Part shown: positions 1 through 11,476 of the stretch, in pieces
Layout of the letters: every line of letters begins with the position of its first letter
Numbering within the stretch: position 1 is the first letter of the stretch
Assembly (NCBI GenBank): GCA_012064385.1
Contig: QRDG01001525.1
Span: forward strand, 1,488,001 to 1,552,000
DNA from: Puccinellia tenuiflora
Taxonomy: Eukaryota; Streptophyta; Magnoliopsida; Poales; Poaceae
Direction of reading: 5' to 3'
Length of the DNA stretch: 64,000 nt
Made by a program: the position numbers and the translations under genes
Notes under the pieces: model-generated
The model's database searches: none
The model's input: the letters and a program-made list of their open reading frames with translations, nothing else
What the model was told of the DNA's origin: nothing

Positions 1-1083
1 ATGGATGTGACGCGCGTGCGTGCTCTTAACTAAAATATGCATATCTGCGCGCGGCCGCTGCCAGGTGCGCATTGTTGCGGCCAGATTGCTAGCAGCATAT
101 TCTTGTGCTGCCAAACAAATCTTCCTCTGTACGTACTTTCAAAAGGTTTAGAGATAGAGATGTTTGTTCGGCCAAATCTTCCTTTGTACTTTCAAAGCTA
201 GCTAGCGATCGGAACGTGACCTGCTAGCTAGCCAAAGGCTCTGCTTTCCACTGCCATGCCATGTCAAGTGTGCGTGGGAGCTTTCCCAATTAGCATGGTA
301 GATATGCCCCAGATACGATCGTACGATACGAGAGTGGCAAAGCATTTTTGGTGTGCAGGCAGCCACCGCACTGCATGTTGAGCCTTTGGGCGTGTGGCAC
401 GGACATGATCGATCGATGGATCCCTATCGGGAACTGCATGTACTTGTGGCTCCCCAAATGGGCAGGGAATAGATAAGGCCCCGCACCAAAAGCAAATCAC
501 AGCAGCTAGGCGAGCATCGACCCTGGCATCGTATCGTATCCCTTGATCTCGATCGTCTCTTGATCCCCAGTGGACGGACGGACGGACGATCGCATATCTG
601 CCATGGGATTATGCTGGCCTGCATATATATCCTGTCTTTCGATCTATCCATGGATAGGCACAAATGATCAGATCGGTCAGCCAAAGGCAGCAGCAACAGT
701 AACACCTTTGGGTGCAATGCATTGCACGTGTGACTGAGATCCTGCAGCCCAAATCTTCTTGGGCGGAAAAGCTCTTTTTGAAGATTTGGTTCCTCGATCG
801 ATCGCGACCAAATTCTCGATCGATCGTCAAGTGGCCCGGTCGGGATTGTGCCTAGATGCATCCCGAACTCATCTAGATGGATAGATGCCGGGTCGATCCA
901 ACAGCAAGCACATTGCATATTGATCAATCAAAGCATGCATGAAGGAGCATGCAGGGCTAGAGGAAGCTAGCTTTTGACGAGACGGCCTTATCGGCATCGA
1001 TCGATCGGGTGTTTGATCCGGATCAATCATGCGCGAACAAGGTTGATGACTTACTTATTGACTTGATGTCAGGGAATACTTGT
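1..1083. other. Low-copy-looking DNA, no gene recognised
   Basis: This stretch lies outside the CACTA end at 1084. It is rich in GATCGATC-like words and has no LTR, TIR or tandem repeat that I recognise. Short reading frames exist on both strands (for example 424-927 on the minus strand), but their products show no domain and have shifting composition. I treat them as chance. It could be the flank of a host gene outside the window. Confidence 0.5.
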
Positions 1084-1095
1084 CACTAGTGGAGA

Positions 1096-1290
1096 AAGAG
1101 CCTTTTGTCCCGGCTTGTTAGGCCCTCTAGTCCCGAATCTGCACCTAGACCTGCGGAATCGGGACTAGAGCCCCCCCTCTAGTCTCGGGTCAGTTACGAC
1201 CCGGGACAAAAGGGTCCCTCACGTGGCCGGTGCCTCGGCGCGTGGTCGAGAACCTTTAGTCTCGGTTCTTAATACGGCCCGGGACTAGAG
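1096..1290. repeat. CACTA subterminal repeats
   Basis: Short direct and inverted copies of ctagtcccg / cgggactagag and ctttagtctcgg follow the terminal CACTA motif. Subterminal repeats of this kind bind the transposase in En/Spm-type elements (family knowledge). Copies match the repeats at 10440-10640 and 11340-11400 in motif. Confidence 0.7.
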
Positions 1291-1479
1291 ATGTCCCCAC
1301 CTGGTAGCCTCTTGCTCTGGTTTTTTTGTATTTCCGTCTTATTGCATATTTAAAATTATGATCAATCTTACAAAATATGTTGTTAATTAATTACAATTCA
1401 GAAAAATACATATAGCATATCAAAATGTTCATAAAAGAAATATCTATCTAATAAAAATATACTTTATTCTTTATACATA

Positions 1480-1735
1480 GAGCCCGTCTATTCGATTACA
1501 TATCACACGGGACTAGAGCCCGTCTATTCGATTACATGGAGGTCATAACTAGGACTAGAGCCCCGTCTACTCGATTACATATCACAACCGGGACTAGAGC
1601 CCGTCTATTCGATTACATGGAGATCACAACCGAGACTAGAGCCCCGTCTACTCGATTACATATCACAACCGAGACTAGAACCCATCTATTCGATTACATG
1701 GAGGTCACAACCGGGACTAAAGCTCCGTCTACTGG
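1480..1735. repeat. Tandem array, about 40-bp unit (81-bp dimer)
   Basis: About six and a half units of 'agagcccgtctattcgatta' plus a variable tail. Units alternate between a form ending catatcacaac and one ending catggaggtcacaac, so the higher-order period is about 81 bp. The last unit overlaps the 3' end of the Ulp1-like gene. A plus-strand open frame across it is only the translated repeat. Confidence 0.8.
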
Positions 1736-2529
1736 GTGTTATTGTATTTTCCCTCAGAGTTTATGATGTGGTCTACCAAAAATCCCGCAATTTCCTCTTG
1801 AAGCGCTATAAAGCGCTCCTTTGGTTACAGTTTCCTCCGCATTTCATCCAACTATAAAAGAAGGAGATCAATATGAATATCAATCATCATAACAATAATT
1901 ATGAATGATACTCAACAATGGTAATAAAATAAAATTGTGAATATATTTGTTCACGTACCTCTATAAATTTCGATGCGTTCCGCTCACTGACCTCCTGGCG
2001 AATCCACTCGCAAACGAAGAATCCACACAAATTGGCGAATCCCAACCTTTGGAGCGCATCTTTAATGATTTGGTACTTCTCTTCGGGTGTCGCCAATGAG
2101 TCGTGGAGTTCAACTCTTCCAGAGACAACTTCAATGATTAGCAGAATGTAATGGAAGCTACGCATGTTTATATACGTCAGTAACTCATCAGTTATAATTA
2201 ACATCGAGTAAGCAAAAATTAATGTGTACAAGACAGTAACAGTCTTACTCGAAATTGTAAGGAAATGGTATCTTTTTTTTATAATGTTGCCTCTTAATGA
2301 ACCTTAGCAAGTTGTCCTCCGTTTCCTGGGGGGACTCTAGTAGCAATTTTTGATTAATTCGTGTTGGGTTAACGAACCCACTGTCAAAGATACCTTTTTG
2401 GTCACATTCATGACTCTTCATTCTGCATAATAGCGTAGTGAGCATAATTATAGGCAATGAACGAGCTGTGCTACAGACTTTATTATGGAAATAAATGAAT
2501 TGAATCACTTACAGACAATAGGTACCGAT
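1729..2529 (-). pseudogene. CACTA Ulp1-like (C48 cysteine peptidase fold) gene, 3' part
   Basis: Minus-strand exons with GT-AG borders: 2513-2529 (cut by Copia-1), 2249-2422, 1959-2157 and 1729-1851; the introns are 90, 91 and 107 bp. Splicing the second and third exons restores the family phrase PYNFDFHYILL, the histidine region of Ulp1-like domains. An Asp follows (LHDS), and then the cysteine region NLCGFFVCEW. Large plant CACTA elements commonly carry such a gene beside the transposase; its role in transposition is not settled. The last exon has an in-frame TAA after RRKL, and the stop is at 1729-1731. The 5' part is lost to the Copia insertion, so this is a pseudogene. Assignment rests on motif memory, not a search. 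Confidence 0.75.
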
Positions 2530-4408
2530 TGTTGGGAATATGCCCTAGAGTCAATAATAAAATGGTTTATTAGCATATTCATGTTTATGATAATAGTTTA
2601 TTCTCCATGCTATAATTGTATTAACCGGAAACATAATACATGTGTGGAATATAAACAACCAGTTGTCCCTAGTAAGCCTCTACCAGACTGGTTCGTTAGT
2701 CAAGAAATGGTTAGAGTTTCCTAACCATGGACTTGTTATAGTCACTTGATAACGGATTCATATCATTAGGAGTAATGATGTGATGGACAAGACCCGATAA
2801 TAAAGAGTTGCAATTGATCGTGTCACACAGTTTTCATTGCCAACGCTTTTAGTATGCCAAGTATAGTTTCCTTAGACCATGAGATTATGTCACTCCCGTT
2901 TACCGGAGGAATACTTTGTGGACATCAAACGTCACTTCGTAACTGGGTGATTATAAAGGTGGCTTTCAAGTATCTCCGATGGTATTTGTTGGGTGACATG
3001 AATCAAGATTGGGATTTGTCCTTCCTTGTGACGGAAAAGATACCTCTGGGCCCTCTCGGTAATATAGCATCAGAAAGGTTGCAACCATGTGATTAAGTGG
3101 TAATCACGGAGATCCTATATTATGGACGAGTAAAGAGAAATTGCCAGGTAACGAGATGAAACTAGATATGGAGATATCGACGATCAAATCTCGGGCAAGT
3201 TGAATATCGGTGAGACAAAGGGAATCGTATACGAGATTAAGAATCTCTGGCATCGTGGTTCAATCGATAAGGAACTTCGTTGAATATGTAGGAGTCAATA
3301 TGGGCATCCCGGTCCCGCTATTGATTATTGATATGATCATGTCTGCATGTTCTCGAACCCGTAGGGTCACACACTTAACGCTCCGATGTAGCTAGGGTTA
3401 GCGATGAGATAATTGATGGTGTGAACGAATGGTGATTCGGAGTCTCGGATGGGATCCCGGACGTCACGAGGAGTTCCGGAAGAGTCCGGAGAATAAGATT
3501 CATATAAGGAAAGTGGTTTCCGGAGGTATCAAAAGGTTCGGGAATTTTACGGTAGAGTATCGGAATATTCTAGAAGGTTTTAGAGGGGTCTAGAAGTGGG
3601 GTCCATAGGAGTATGGGGCCCACATGGCATAAAGGGGTGGTGGACTTGCCTCATAGGCCAGCCGCACCACCAGGGCATCAAAGGCCCATGCAGGCCAAAG
3701 GGGCCCATAAGGGGGGGGGCGGCCAAACCCTAACCCTAGGGGTTGGCTTGGGGGCCAAGGCACCCCAGCCGCCGGCCCTAGGGAGGCCTTGGGGTTCACC
3801 CCCCTGCCACCTATATAAGGAGGGGAAGGGGGGGGTGCGGCACCCCATTGGGAGCCCTTGTGGCAAACCCTAGCCGCACCCCTCTATGCTCCTCCACCTC
3901 CACCTCTTGCGCCACCCCTCCCGGAGGGCTGCCGCGAGCTACACCTCCTCCCTTGCTGCACCACCCCTAGCCATAGGGCTGCTACACCATGTCCTCCTTC
4001 CCCTCCTCATGCCATGGCTTAGGCGAAGCCATGCTCGTGGAGATCTACACCATCAACGCCACCACAACCGTCGTGGTGCCGAGATCTATCTAGCCACGTC
4101 CTCCTCGCTTGCGGGATCAAGGAGTGGACGTCTACATCGAGCCGTATGTGTGGATACCACGGAGGTGCTACTCTCGCAGCGCTTCATCGGATTGGATCTT
4201 CGAGGAAATACATCTACTCGTGACTAGATGAGTCTAGTTGCGGGGATCGACTAGCCAACCCCTGCACTGACAAAACACGTTTGTTCGATCTTCAAGGGTA
4301 AGAGATTGGATCTCACCTTCGCTACCTTCGTCTAATAGATCTAGATCGTGGGGTTTCTTCCGCTTGTTTCGTAGGAAATTTTTTGTTTTCTATGCAACGA
4401 CCCCTTCA
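2530..4408 (+). repeat. Copia-1 5' LTR (1879 bp)
   Basis: Starts TGTTGGG and ends CCCCTTCA immediately before the primer site. A TATA box (TATATAA, 3812-3818) lies in the GC-rich second half and is the likely start region for the element's transcript. It matches 9200-10328 directly and 21351-23224 in reverse. Short frames inside it (2485-3395, 3590-3873, 3886-4227) are not genes. Confidence 0.93.
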
Positions 4409-4425
4409 GTGGTATCAGAGCCTAG
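4409..4425 (+). other. Primer binding site (initiator tRNA-Met)
   Basis: GTGGTATCAGAGCCTAG directly follows the LTR. TGGTATCAGAGC is the classic site complementary to the 3' end of plant initiator tRNA-Met, used to prime minus-strand DNA in Copia elements. Confidence 0.93.
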
Positions 4426-5699
4426 ATCTATTCGTAGATGTTGGTGCGATTAGAACACAAGTGTTGTGGGCGTTGATATTTTATGTTGCTACCTTCTCGC
4501 GTGCACTTTGCGTTTTTGCGGTATTGTGAGATTGAAGCGGCCCGGACCAACCTTACTCGTTCACGCACGAGAGACCGGTTCCACGACAGACATGCAACTT
4601 GTATTGCATAAGTGGCTGGCGGGTGTCTGTTTCTCTTGCTCTAGTGAAGATGCAATTTTCAATGGAAGGCCTTTCAAAAGGATGAGTAAATAAGCAACTA
4701 CTATATCACCGTTGTGGTTTTGCGTAGATTAGAACGGTTCTATCTCGTTGATGCAAGCCACGTAAAAATTGCATAAACAAAGTAGAGGACGTCTAACTTA
4801 TTTTTGCAGGGGGTCATGCGATGTGGTATGGCCAATGTGTGATTTGTGATAATGTATGCAATGATCATGTTTGTAATCTTTCACGACTTGCATGTCGATG
4901 AGTACGGCAACCGGCAGGAGCCATATTATATGGTTGTCTATTATTTTATGTGACCTGCGTTTCATTGAATCATCATGTAATTGCTTTACTTTATTGCTAA
5001 GAGTAGCATTAATTGTAGTTGCAATAATTGGTGGACAACCATGGAGGAGGCGCCAGAATGTCGGTGATGATGGAGATCATGCCGGTGCTTTGGAGATGGA
5101 GATCAAAGGCACAAGAAGAAAGGCCATATCATATCACAATTTTTGAATTGCCTGTGATGTTAATCCTTTTATGCACCTCATTGTTATGCTTGGATGTGAT
5201 CGCGACGGTAGCATGATAAGGTGATCTCTCATGTTAATATCAAGATGTGTTCTCCCCTAGTATGCACCGTTGCCAAAGTTCTTCGTTTCGAAGCACCACG
5301 TGATGATCGGGTGTGATAGATTCTACATTCACATACAACGGGTCTAAGCCAGTTTACACACACGAAAAATACTACGGTTTCCTTGACGAGCCTAGCATAT
5401 ACAGACATGGCCTCGAAACACAAGAGCCGAAAGGCTAAACACGAGTCATATGGATGATATGATCAACATGGTGATGTTCACCTTTGAAGCTACATCATCT
5501 CACGTGATGATCGGTTGTGGTGTAGTGGATTTGGATCGTGTGTCACTAAAACAACCTGAGAGATGTTGAGTTTAGTGGGAGTTCATGTAGTAATTTTGAT
5601 TAAGATGAACTAAAATTATCATAAACAAAAGTCCTTAAGATGTCTTTGCAAAAATCCTTGTAGATCATGGTTGACTACGGTAGTCTGTTCGTTGCTGAA
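4426..5699 (+). other. Copia-1 leader, non-coding
   Basis: Untranslated leader between PBS and gag remnant. No sustained reading frame and no known motif. It is shared with Copia-2 (reverse strand, up to 27608), where Gypsy-A begins part-way through it. Confidence 0.6.
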
Positions 5700-6250
5700 A
5701 AACTACGTCTCGATGGGTCAATTTTGTTAAGTGGTACCTGCGTCTGAGAGAAGTCCTAAACACCCATGCTCAGCTCTACGTGTTAGATGAACCATTAGAA
5801 GAATACCCAAATATTTCTGCAAGCTATGAAGAGTACATGGAGTGTTTTGAACCACCTACTTGAAAGTCAAGTGGATGATGTGCACCTTCATGAATTCTGA
5901 CCTAAGTAGACAATTCAAGAACTTGATTGCAATGGAGATTGTTGATGAGCTGAAAAATAGTTTTTCAGCACAAGTTAGAATTGTAAGGTTCGAATGTCTA
6001 AACGGTTTTCTTTCACTCAAGATGGAAGAGAACACTTGCTTGGAACAACACCTAAGGAAAATGCATAAGATGATTATACTCTGGTAGATGTTTGGAACCA
6101 CGAGATGAATGACGATTTCGCGATAGATGGGGTGCTACACTAGCTTCTCCCCAGCTTCAAGAATTATGCCGGAGACTATGTCATGGGAAGGGATTTGATC
6201 ACTTTCTATGAGTTTGCGTCTCGGCTGCGTCATGTCAAAGTGGAACCCAT
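5700..6250 (+). pseudogene. gag: Copia-1 gag remnant
   Basis: Gag of Copia elements forms the capsid of the virus-like particle. Conceptual translation in two frames gives a Copia gag pattern: LDGSNFVKWYLRLREVL near 5712, then FMNSDLSRQF and MEIVDELKNSFSAQ at 5888-5970, then a cysteine- and leucine-rich stretch (CLEQHL). At least one frameshift near 5712 and stops at about 5861 and 6085 break it. Copia-2 carries the same remnant with the same break between the two parts (26640-26100), so the damage probably predates the split of the copies. No zinc knuckle is visible. Confidence 0.7.
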
Positions 6251-9186
6251 AGCAAGAGAAGTTGACAATGCAGAAAGTATATATTGATATACAAGTTATA
6301 AGTGTTTAAGTCCAAATTGCAATTGTGGCGGTTTCGATAAGTATTTGATACTCATTCTGTTTTATGAAAACAGAACCTGCCGCTTGAGATTTGCATAAAG
6401 GATATCGGAAAATGTTGCGGAATGGTGGCAATCAAGGAGTTGATGCTGGCAACGATCTGTCTCTACATTTATCGTTTTGGATTAGAGGATTTGAATAAGT
6501 TTTGTAATCGAATTAAGTGTGATTTTGATTAGTGTGTCTTGCTTATGTGAGACGGTTATTCATGTTAAAGACAATGGTTGTTCTATTTTCATGAGTGATC
6601 CTTTTTGAAAATCACAAGTTTCGATTATAAGTGTATTATTCTTATTATAATCAATATGATAAATTGGTTGAACATTTATAAAATATGTGACATACTAAAA
6701 TATCCAAAAACTTAATAATGACAATTGTTTTAGTCGTGCTAAATATTGAATAAACATTTTGATGTTTTATCAATGCGCCTTATTGAAGGAGTATGACTAA
6801 AATGCCACCCTTAGCGAATGTTAAATGTCATTATTTTGTGCGCTCCATCATAAATGATATGAGTGAATATATGTATTTGTTCGAGTTATGATATTTGATG
6901 AGATCAAATAAAATTCTGGAGTTTAGGATATTAAGTTAACAAGAAAAATTGAGTCTTTTTTATTTGATCAAAAGAGACAAAATATTTGAGTTATATGTTA
7001 GTATGTGGACTTGTGAGAAGTGTTATCACAAATTACAATGTTTAGAATATTTCAAAGGCGTTTGATACATCCTAAGATATCGTAATCATGCACTATTCGA
7101 TATTGTGTGGTCTCAAAAAAGGGTTTTACTTCGGGGTTTAATAATAGCATTTAGATTTATTTGATAAACACTCTGTTTAGAAATAAGGGTCTATATGTGA
7201 TTCGCATAAATTTTTCATATGAGTTATGAGAAAAGGTGGTTTCATTAATTATGAGATAATTAGAGACTATTGCGAATAATGTTGTAGTATATTCATAAGT
7301 ATGACTATGAATGTGATTCCACAATATGAGACTAAAAGCGGGAAACCAATTTGTTGGTTGTGCTAAAGGTTTTAGTGGTTTATCGTGAAAAGAGTTTCAT
7401 TGATACTCCCTCCGTTCCATATTACTTGACTTCTAAATAGATGTATCTAGACACAAAATGAATCTAGGGACATCCATTTATGAGTCAACTAATATGGAAC
7501 GGAGGGAGTAAAAAGGATTGATGGAATAAAGAGACTTAAATCAAGATGGTCGATCTTGCTTTTAATTATCAAGTGGCACATTTTGAAAAGTGCATTAATG
7601 GTTTAGACTTGACATTTAAAAGAAGAAATTAATGATAGTGGTCATTGAATTTCGAGTTGAGTTTTTCTGAAAGAAGTAGGATTCAAGAATATTAAATTTT
7701 GTCAGGTTACAAAATAATATTCATGATTTACTTGTCATGTTTGAGAAACAAGACATACCTACGAAACTACATAGAAGAAATAGAAGCCTTAAATACGAAA
7801 ATGACTAAGAGTCATCCTATGTTAAGTTTAAATCACAAAGTAATTGTTACTTGATTTTGTGAAAGTGGTGTTTCACATATTTATTCCTCAAAAGGGGTTT
7901 TGTAGAGAATAAATAAAACTTAATACTAGCAAAGTACTAGCGTTTCGTATATGAGTTTTCGAATTTTAAAAGTTAATTAAGAATTTTGGAGGTGTCCAAA
8001 ATATCGAGAAAGTGCATAAAGAAACTGAGTGGGATCTAATTATAATATGTGGTGACATATGTTAAGTTAGAGCAGAAACTATTTTCCATGATCAAAATAT
8101 GTGGTGACATATGTTTGAGTGGGAGCTAGTTAATCATGGTCAAATATAGAGATAACATATTTCTGAGTGGGAGCCAAAATGGTTTCACAATTTAATATGT
8201 GTATGGTATATATTTGAGTGGGAGTTTACAACATCTTGTTTGTGTGAAATGGAGATTTTATAAATGTTGTAAATAAGTCATGAGCCAACATATAACTTAT
8301 GAAGTTAATTTGAACGTCAAATATCCATGGAGATGGATGTATCTATGGAGGATAGATATGTTTGATAAAGCGTTATGTCAGGATGTTTAACCTAAGTAAG
8401 ATTTTGAAAGAGTTCAAAATGGAACAAGAGAAGAAAGGTTCATCTGCTTGTGAGAAATAGGTGAAACATTGCGTTGATAACTCAGTACAAAATTAATGGT
8501 TGGAGGATATGTTGGTATTCGCTATGAATGGTTCATAGGTCTAAACATATAAGAACCATGTGTTTGTATTTGACGATATGTGACCCAAGTTCTTGGTTAG
8601 AAGAAAATGTTAAATGAGGAGTCATTTTACATGGAGTTGAGATAAATTGAATTTAGTAAGTGGTAAACTTGGTCGAAGTCATAAAACCAAACTAAATTGG
8701 AGATCTCCTAAAGGCAGAAGCGCAACGAAAGCATGATCGAAAATATCGAAGTGACATGATTGCACTGTCGATTTGTGAGTCTACAACATATAGGAGTATA
8801 TGATTAATTCAAGGAATAAAAGATATAATATTGTGATTTGAGAAATTTTGTTTCAATACTGAGTGAGTTTTGGGTGCACATGCTATGTGAAAGTCCTCTT
8901 GATTGATCATACGTCATGTAGGCATAAAAGGGAAACGAAAATCTCACTCTTTAACCAAATATATTATATTCATCATGTGATGATGAGAATTATCATGTGA
9001 TGATAATAGGTTTATCATGAGATGATAAAGTAATGTCAAATTAGGTGACGTTAACGTTTTGCAAAGAACATAGAGAGTTGTATAGTACAAGCACGGACAG
9101 AACCTCTTCCACGAGCAAACATGATCAGCACTGAGACTCCATGAGTGTTGGATCGAGAAAATGTAAAATAGATTATTGACTCTAGT
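6251..9186 (+). other. Copia-1 interior without coding capacity
   Basis: AT-rich stretch of 2.9 kb where an autonomous Copia element would have protease, integrase, RT and RNase H. No frame over about 60 codons and no YVDD or integrase motif was seen. A repeated phrase, 'gagtgggagctag/ccaaa' with 'atatgtggtgacatatg', recurs at 8040-8230. Most of the stretch is conserved in Copia-2, so the family is probably non-autonomous and still recognisable as a unit. Confidence 0.6.
7406..7508. mobile_element. Stowaway-type MITE (103 bp)
   Basis: Perfect terminal inverted repeats CTCCCTCCGTTCC / GGAACGGAGGGAG, flanked by TA on both sides (7404-7405 and 7509-7510), the Tc1/mariner-type target of Stowaway. 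It has no coding capacity and relies on a mariner transposase in trans. The matching site in Copia-2 (around 24900) is empty and keeps one TA, which confirms the insertion and its borders. Confidence 0.95.
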
Positions 9187-9199
9187 GCAAGTGGGAGAC
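9187..9199 (+). other. Copia-1 polypurine tract
   Basis: GCAAGTGGGAGAC directly abuts the 3' LTR start. It primes plus-strand DNA in LTR elements. The same sequence, reversed, lies next to the Copia-2 LTR at 23225. Confidence 0.85.
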
Positions 9200-10328
9200 T
9201 GTTGGGAATATGCCCTAGAGGCAATAATAAAATGGTTTATTAGCATATTCATGTTTATGATAATAGTTTATTCTCCATGCTATAATTGTATTAACCGGAA
9301 ACATAATACATGTGTGGAATATAAACAACCAGTTGTCCCTAGTAAGCCTCTACCAGACTGGTTCGTTAGTCAAGAGATGGTTAGAGTTTCCTAACCATGG
9401 ACTTGTTATAGTCACTTGATAATGGAGTCATATCATTAGGAGTAATGATGTGATGGACAAGACCCGATAATAAAGAGTTGCAATTGATCGTGTCACATAG
9501 TTTTCATTGCCAACGCTTTTAGTATGCCAAGTATAGTTTCCTTAGACCATGAGATTATGTCACTCCCGTTTACCGGAGGAATACTTTGTGGACATCAAAC
9601 GTCACTTCGTAACTGGGTGATTATATAGGTGGCTTTCAAGTATCTCTGATGGTATTTGTTGGGTGACATGAATCAAGGTTGGGATTTGTCCTTCCTTGTG
9701 ACGGAAAAGATACCTCTGGGCCCTCTCGGTAATATAGCATCAGAAAGGTTGCAACCATGTGATTAAGTGGTAATCACGGAGATCCTATATTATGGACGAG
9801 TAAAGAGAAATTGCCAGGTAACGAGATGAAACTAGATATGGAGATATCGACGATCAAATCTCGGGCAAGTTGAATATCGGTGAGACAAAGGGAATCGTAT
9901 ACGAGATTAAGAATCTCCGGCATCGTGGTTCAATCGATAAGGAACTTCGTTGAATATGTAGGAGTCAATATGGGCATCCCGGTCCCGCTATTGATTATTG
10001 ATATGATCATGTCTGCATGTTCTCGAACCCGTAGGGTCACACACTTAACGCTCTGATGTAGCTAGGGTTAGCGATGAGATAATTGATGGTATGAACAAAT
10101 GGTGATTCGGAGTCTCGGATGGGATCCTGGACGTCACGAGGAGTTCCGGAAGAGTCCGGAGAATAAGATTCATATAAGGAAAGTGGTTTCCGGAGGTATC
10201 AAAAGGTTCGGGAATTTTACGGTAGAGTACCAGAATATTCTAGAAGGTTCTAGAGGGGTCTAGAAGTGGGGTCCATAGGAGTATGGGGCCCACATGGGAT
10301 AAAGCGGTGGTGGACTGGCCTCATAGGT
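9200..10328 (+). repeat. Copia-1 3' LTR, truncated (1129 of about 1879 bp)
   Basis: Matches 2530-3658 with about 19 differences and then stops abruptly at 'ctggcctcatagg' where CACTA-type sequence begins. The promoter half and the terminal CA are missing, and so is the second target-site copy. This indicates a deletion or illegitimate recombination at the junction. Confidence 0.9.
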
Positions 10329-10439
10329 CTCCGGCGGCAGGGGGTTCGCCGGCGTCGGGGAGGAGGCGGCTCGGGCAGCCTGACGGCGTCTTCTTGTGCG
10401 GCGGCGGCTCCTCCTTCTCTGTGTCCCGGTTCTTGGCTA

Positions 10440-10640
10440 GAACCGGGGAGGAGGCATGGGTATTTATACCCAGGGACCTCTAGTCCTGGTTGGTGCCACA
10501 AACCGGGACTAGATGGTACACCCTCTAGTCTCGGCTGGTGCCACGAACCGGGACTAGAGGTATTTTCGGTGGGCCGAAAGGGCGCGCAAAAAAAACCCTC
10601 TAGTACCAGTTCGTTCCACGAACCGGGACTAGAGGTGTTT
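10440..10640. repeat. CACTA inverted repeats
   Basis: Several copies of 'ctagtcctggttggtgccac' / 'aaccgggactaga' in opposite orientation, able to pair as hairpins. They are preceded by a GC-rich block and a TATA-like tatttata (10470-10477). A related pair is at 11350-11392 (tagtcccggttccagctac / ccgggactaaag). Confidence 0.75.
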
Positions 10641-10699
10641 TTTTTGCGCGCAAAGGACCAATTTTTTTGAATTTGAATAACTTCTGCATATTTTTGAAT

Positions 10700-11158
10700 T
10701 TGAATAACTTCTGCATAATTTTGAATCTGACAAAAATTTCAAAATGAAAAGTGTTTAAATTTGAATAAGTAATCCAAAATCATTTTCTATTTTCCAAAAT
10801 AATTATTCTAACTATTCAAACTATTAATCATTTTGCTATTTTCAATTAAAAATGCATTAACTAATATTTTTTGAATCTGACAAAAATTCAAAATGAAAAG
10901 TGTTTGAATTTAAATAAGTAATCCAAAACCTTTTTCTGTTTTCCAAAATAATTATTCTAACTATTCAAACTATTAACCATTTTGCCATTTTCAATTAAAA
11001 ATGCATTAACTAATATTTTTTGAATCTGACAAAAATTTCAAAATGAAAAGTGTTTGAATTTAAATAAGTAATCCAAAACCTTTTTCTGTTTTCTAAAATA
11101 ATTAAACATCCCTATTCAAACTATTAATTATGCCATTTTCAATTAAAAATGCATTACC
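10700..11158. repeat. Three AT-rich tandem copies, about 150 bp each
   Basis: The block 'tttttgaatctgacaaaaat' with its downstream sequence recurs at about 10719, 10869 and 11018, a period of about 150 bp. Inside are smaller repeats (ttgaataacttctgcata). Non-coding. Confidence 0.8.
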
Positions 11159-11206
11159 GTCATCAGTGCAGATAGTATGCCCAATCAGGAAGAAGCACAC
11201 GGATCG

Positions 11207-11330
11207 TGTGTTTCCTGCGAACGCTTGTGAGCCGTTGGATCAGCGGTGTGTTTCTTTCGAGCGCTTGTGAGCCGTTGGATCAGCGGTGTGTTTCTTTCGA
11301 GCGCTTGTGAGTCGTTGGATCTCAAGCAGA
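11207..11330. repeat. Three tandem 40-bp copies
   Basis: The unit 'gcgcttgtgagccgttggat' plus cagcggtgtgtttctttcga repeats with an exact 40-bp period (11241, 11281), with a diverged first copy. Non-coding. Confidence 0.8.
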
Positions 11331-11476
11331 AGATAAGGCACACATATCAACGCTCCTTTAGTCCCGGTTCCAGCTACCAACCGGGACTAAAGCTGAAGAG
11401 TTGCCCTGATCTTTTAGCTATAAATACCCACCATGAGGAGGAAGAGGAAGAACAAGAGCACGACAACAGCAGAAAG

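Larger units (their letters stand above)
1084..2529 (-). mobile_element. CACTA (En/Spm) transposon, terminal part
   Basis: The element opens with CACTAGTGGAGAA at 1084, the family's terminal CACTA signature, next to a candidate 3-bp target site (tgt, 1081-1083). Behind it come subterminal repeats with 'ctagtcccg' and 'cgggactagag' in both orientations (1096-1290), a tandem array, and a minus-strand Ulp1-like gene typical of large CACTA elements. Copia-1 begins at 2530 and cuts the element. I found no matching TIR (ttctccactagtg) elsewhere in the window. The CACTA DNA from 10329 on may be the rest of this element or a second one. Confidence 0.8.
2530..10328 (+). mobile_element. Copia-1: pol-less Copia LTR retrotransposon, 3' LTR truncated
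   Basis: The element has a complete 5' LTR (2530-4408), a PBS, a degenerate gag, about 3 kb without coding capacity, a PPT and a 3' LTR (9200-10328) that stops short. The LTR opening TGTTGGGAATATGCC resembles BARE/Angela/WIS-type Triticeae LTRs, though the family name is not certain. No integrase or reverse transcriptase motif is visible in any frame of the 4.8-kb interior. The aligned LTR parts differ at about 19 of 1129 positions by eye. The 5' flank ends ccgat; the matching 3' target copy is gone. Confidence 0.9.

Noticed and set aside
424..927. 167-codon minus-strand frame in the left flank
   Set aside because: No domain, odd composition and no splice or promoter support; kept only as part of the low-copy stretch.
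1536..1766. 76-codon open frame
   Set aside because: Translation of the 81-bp tandem repeat; periodic product and no start context.
3590..3873. Overlapping frames in the GC-rich part of the Copia-1 LTR
   Set aside because: Three frames open on both strands across the LTR promoter region; no domain, LTR context.
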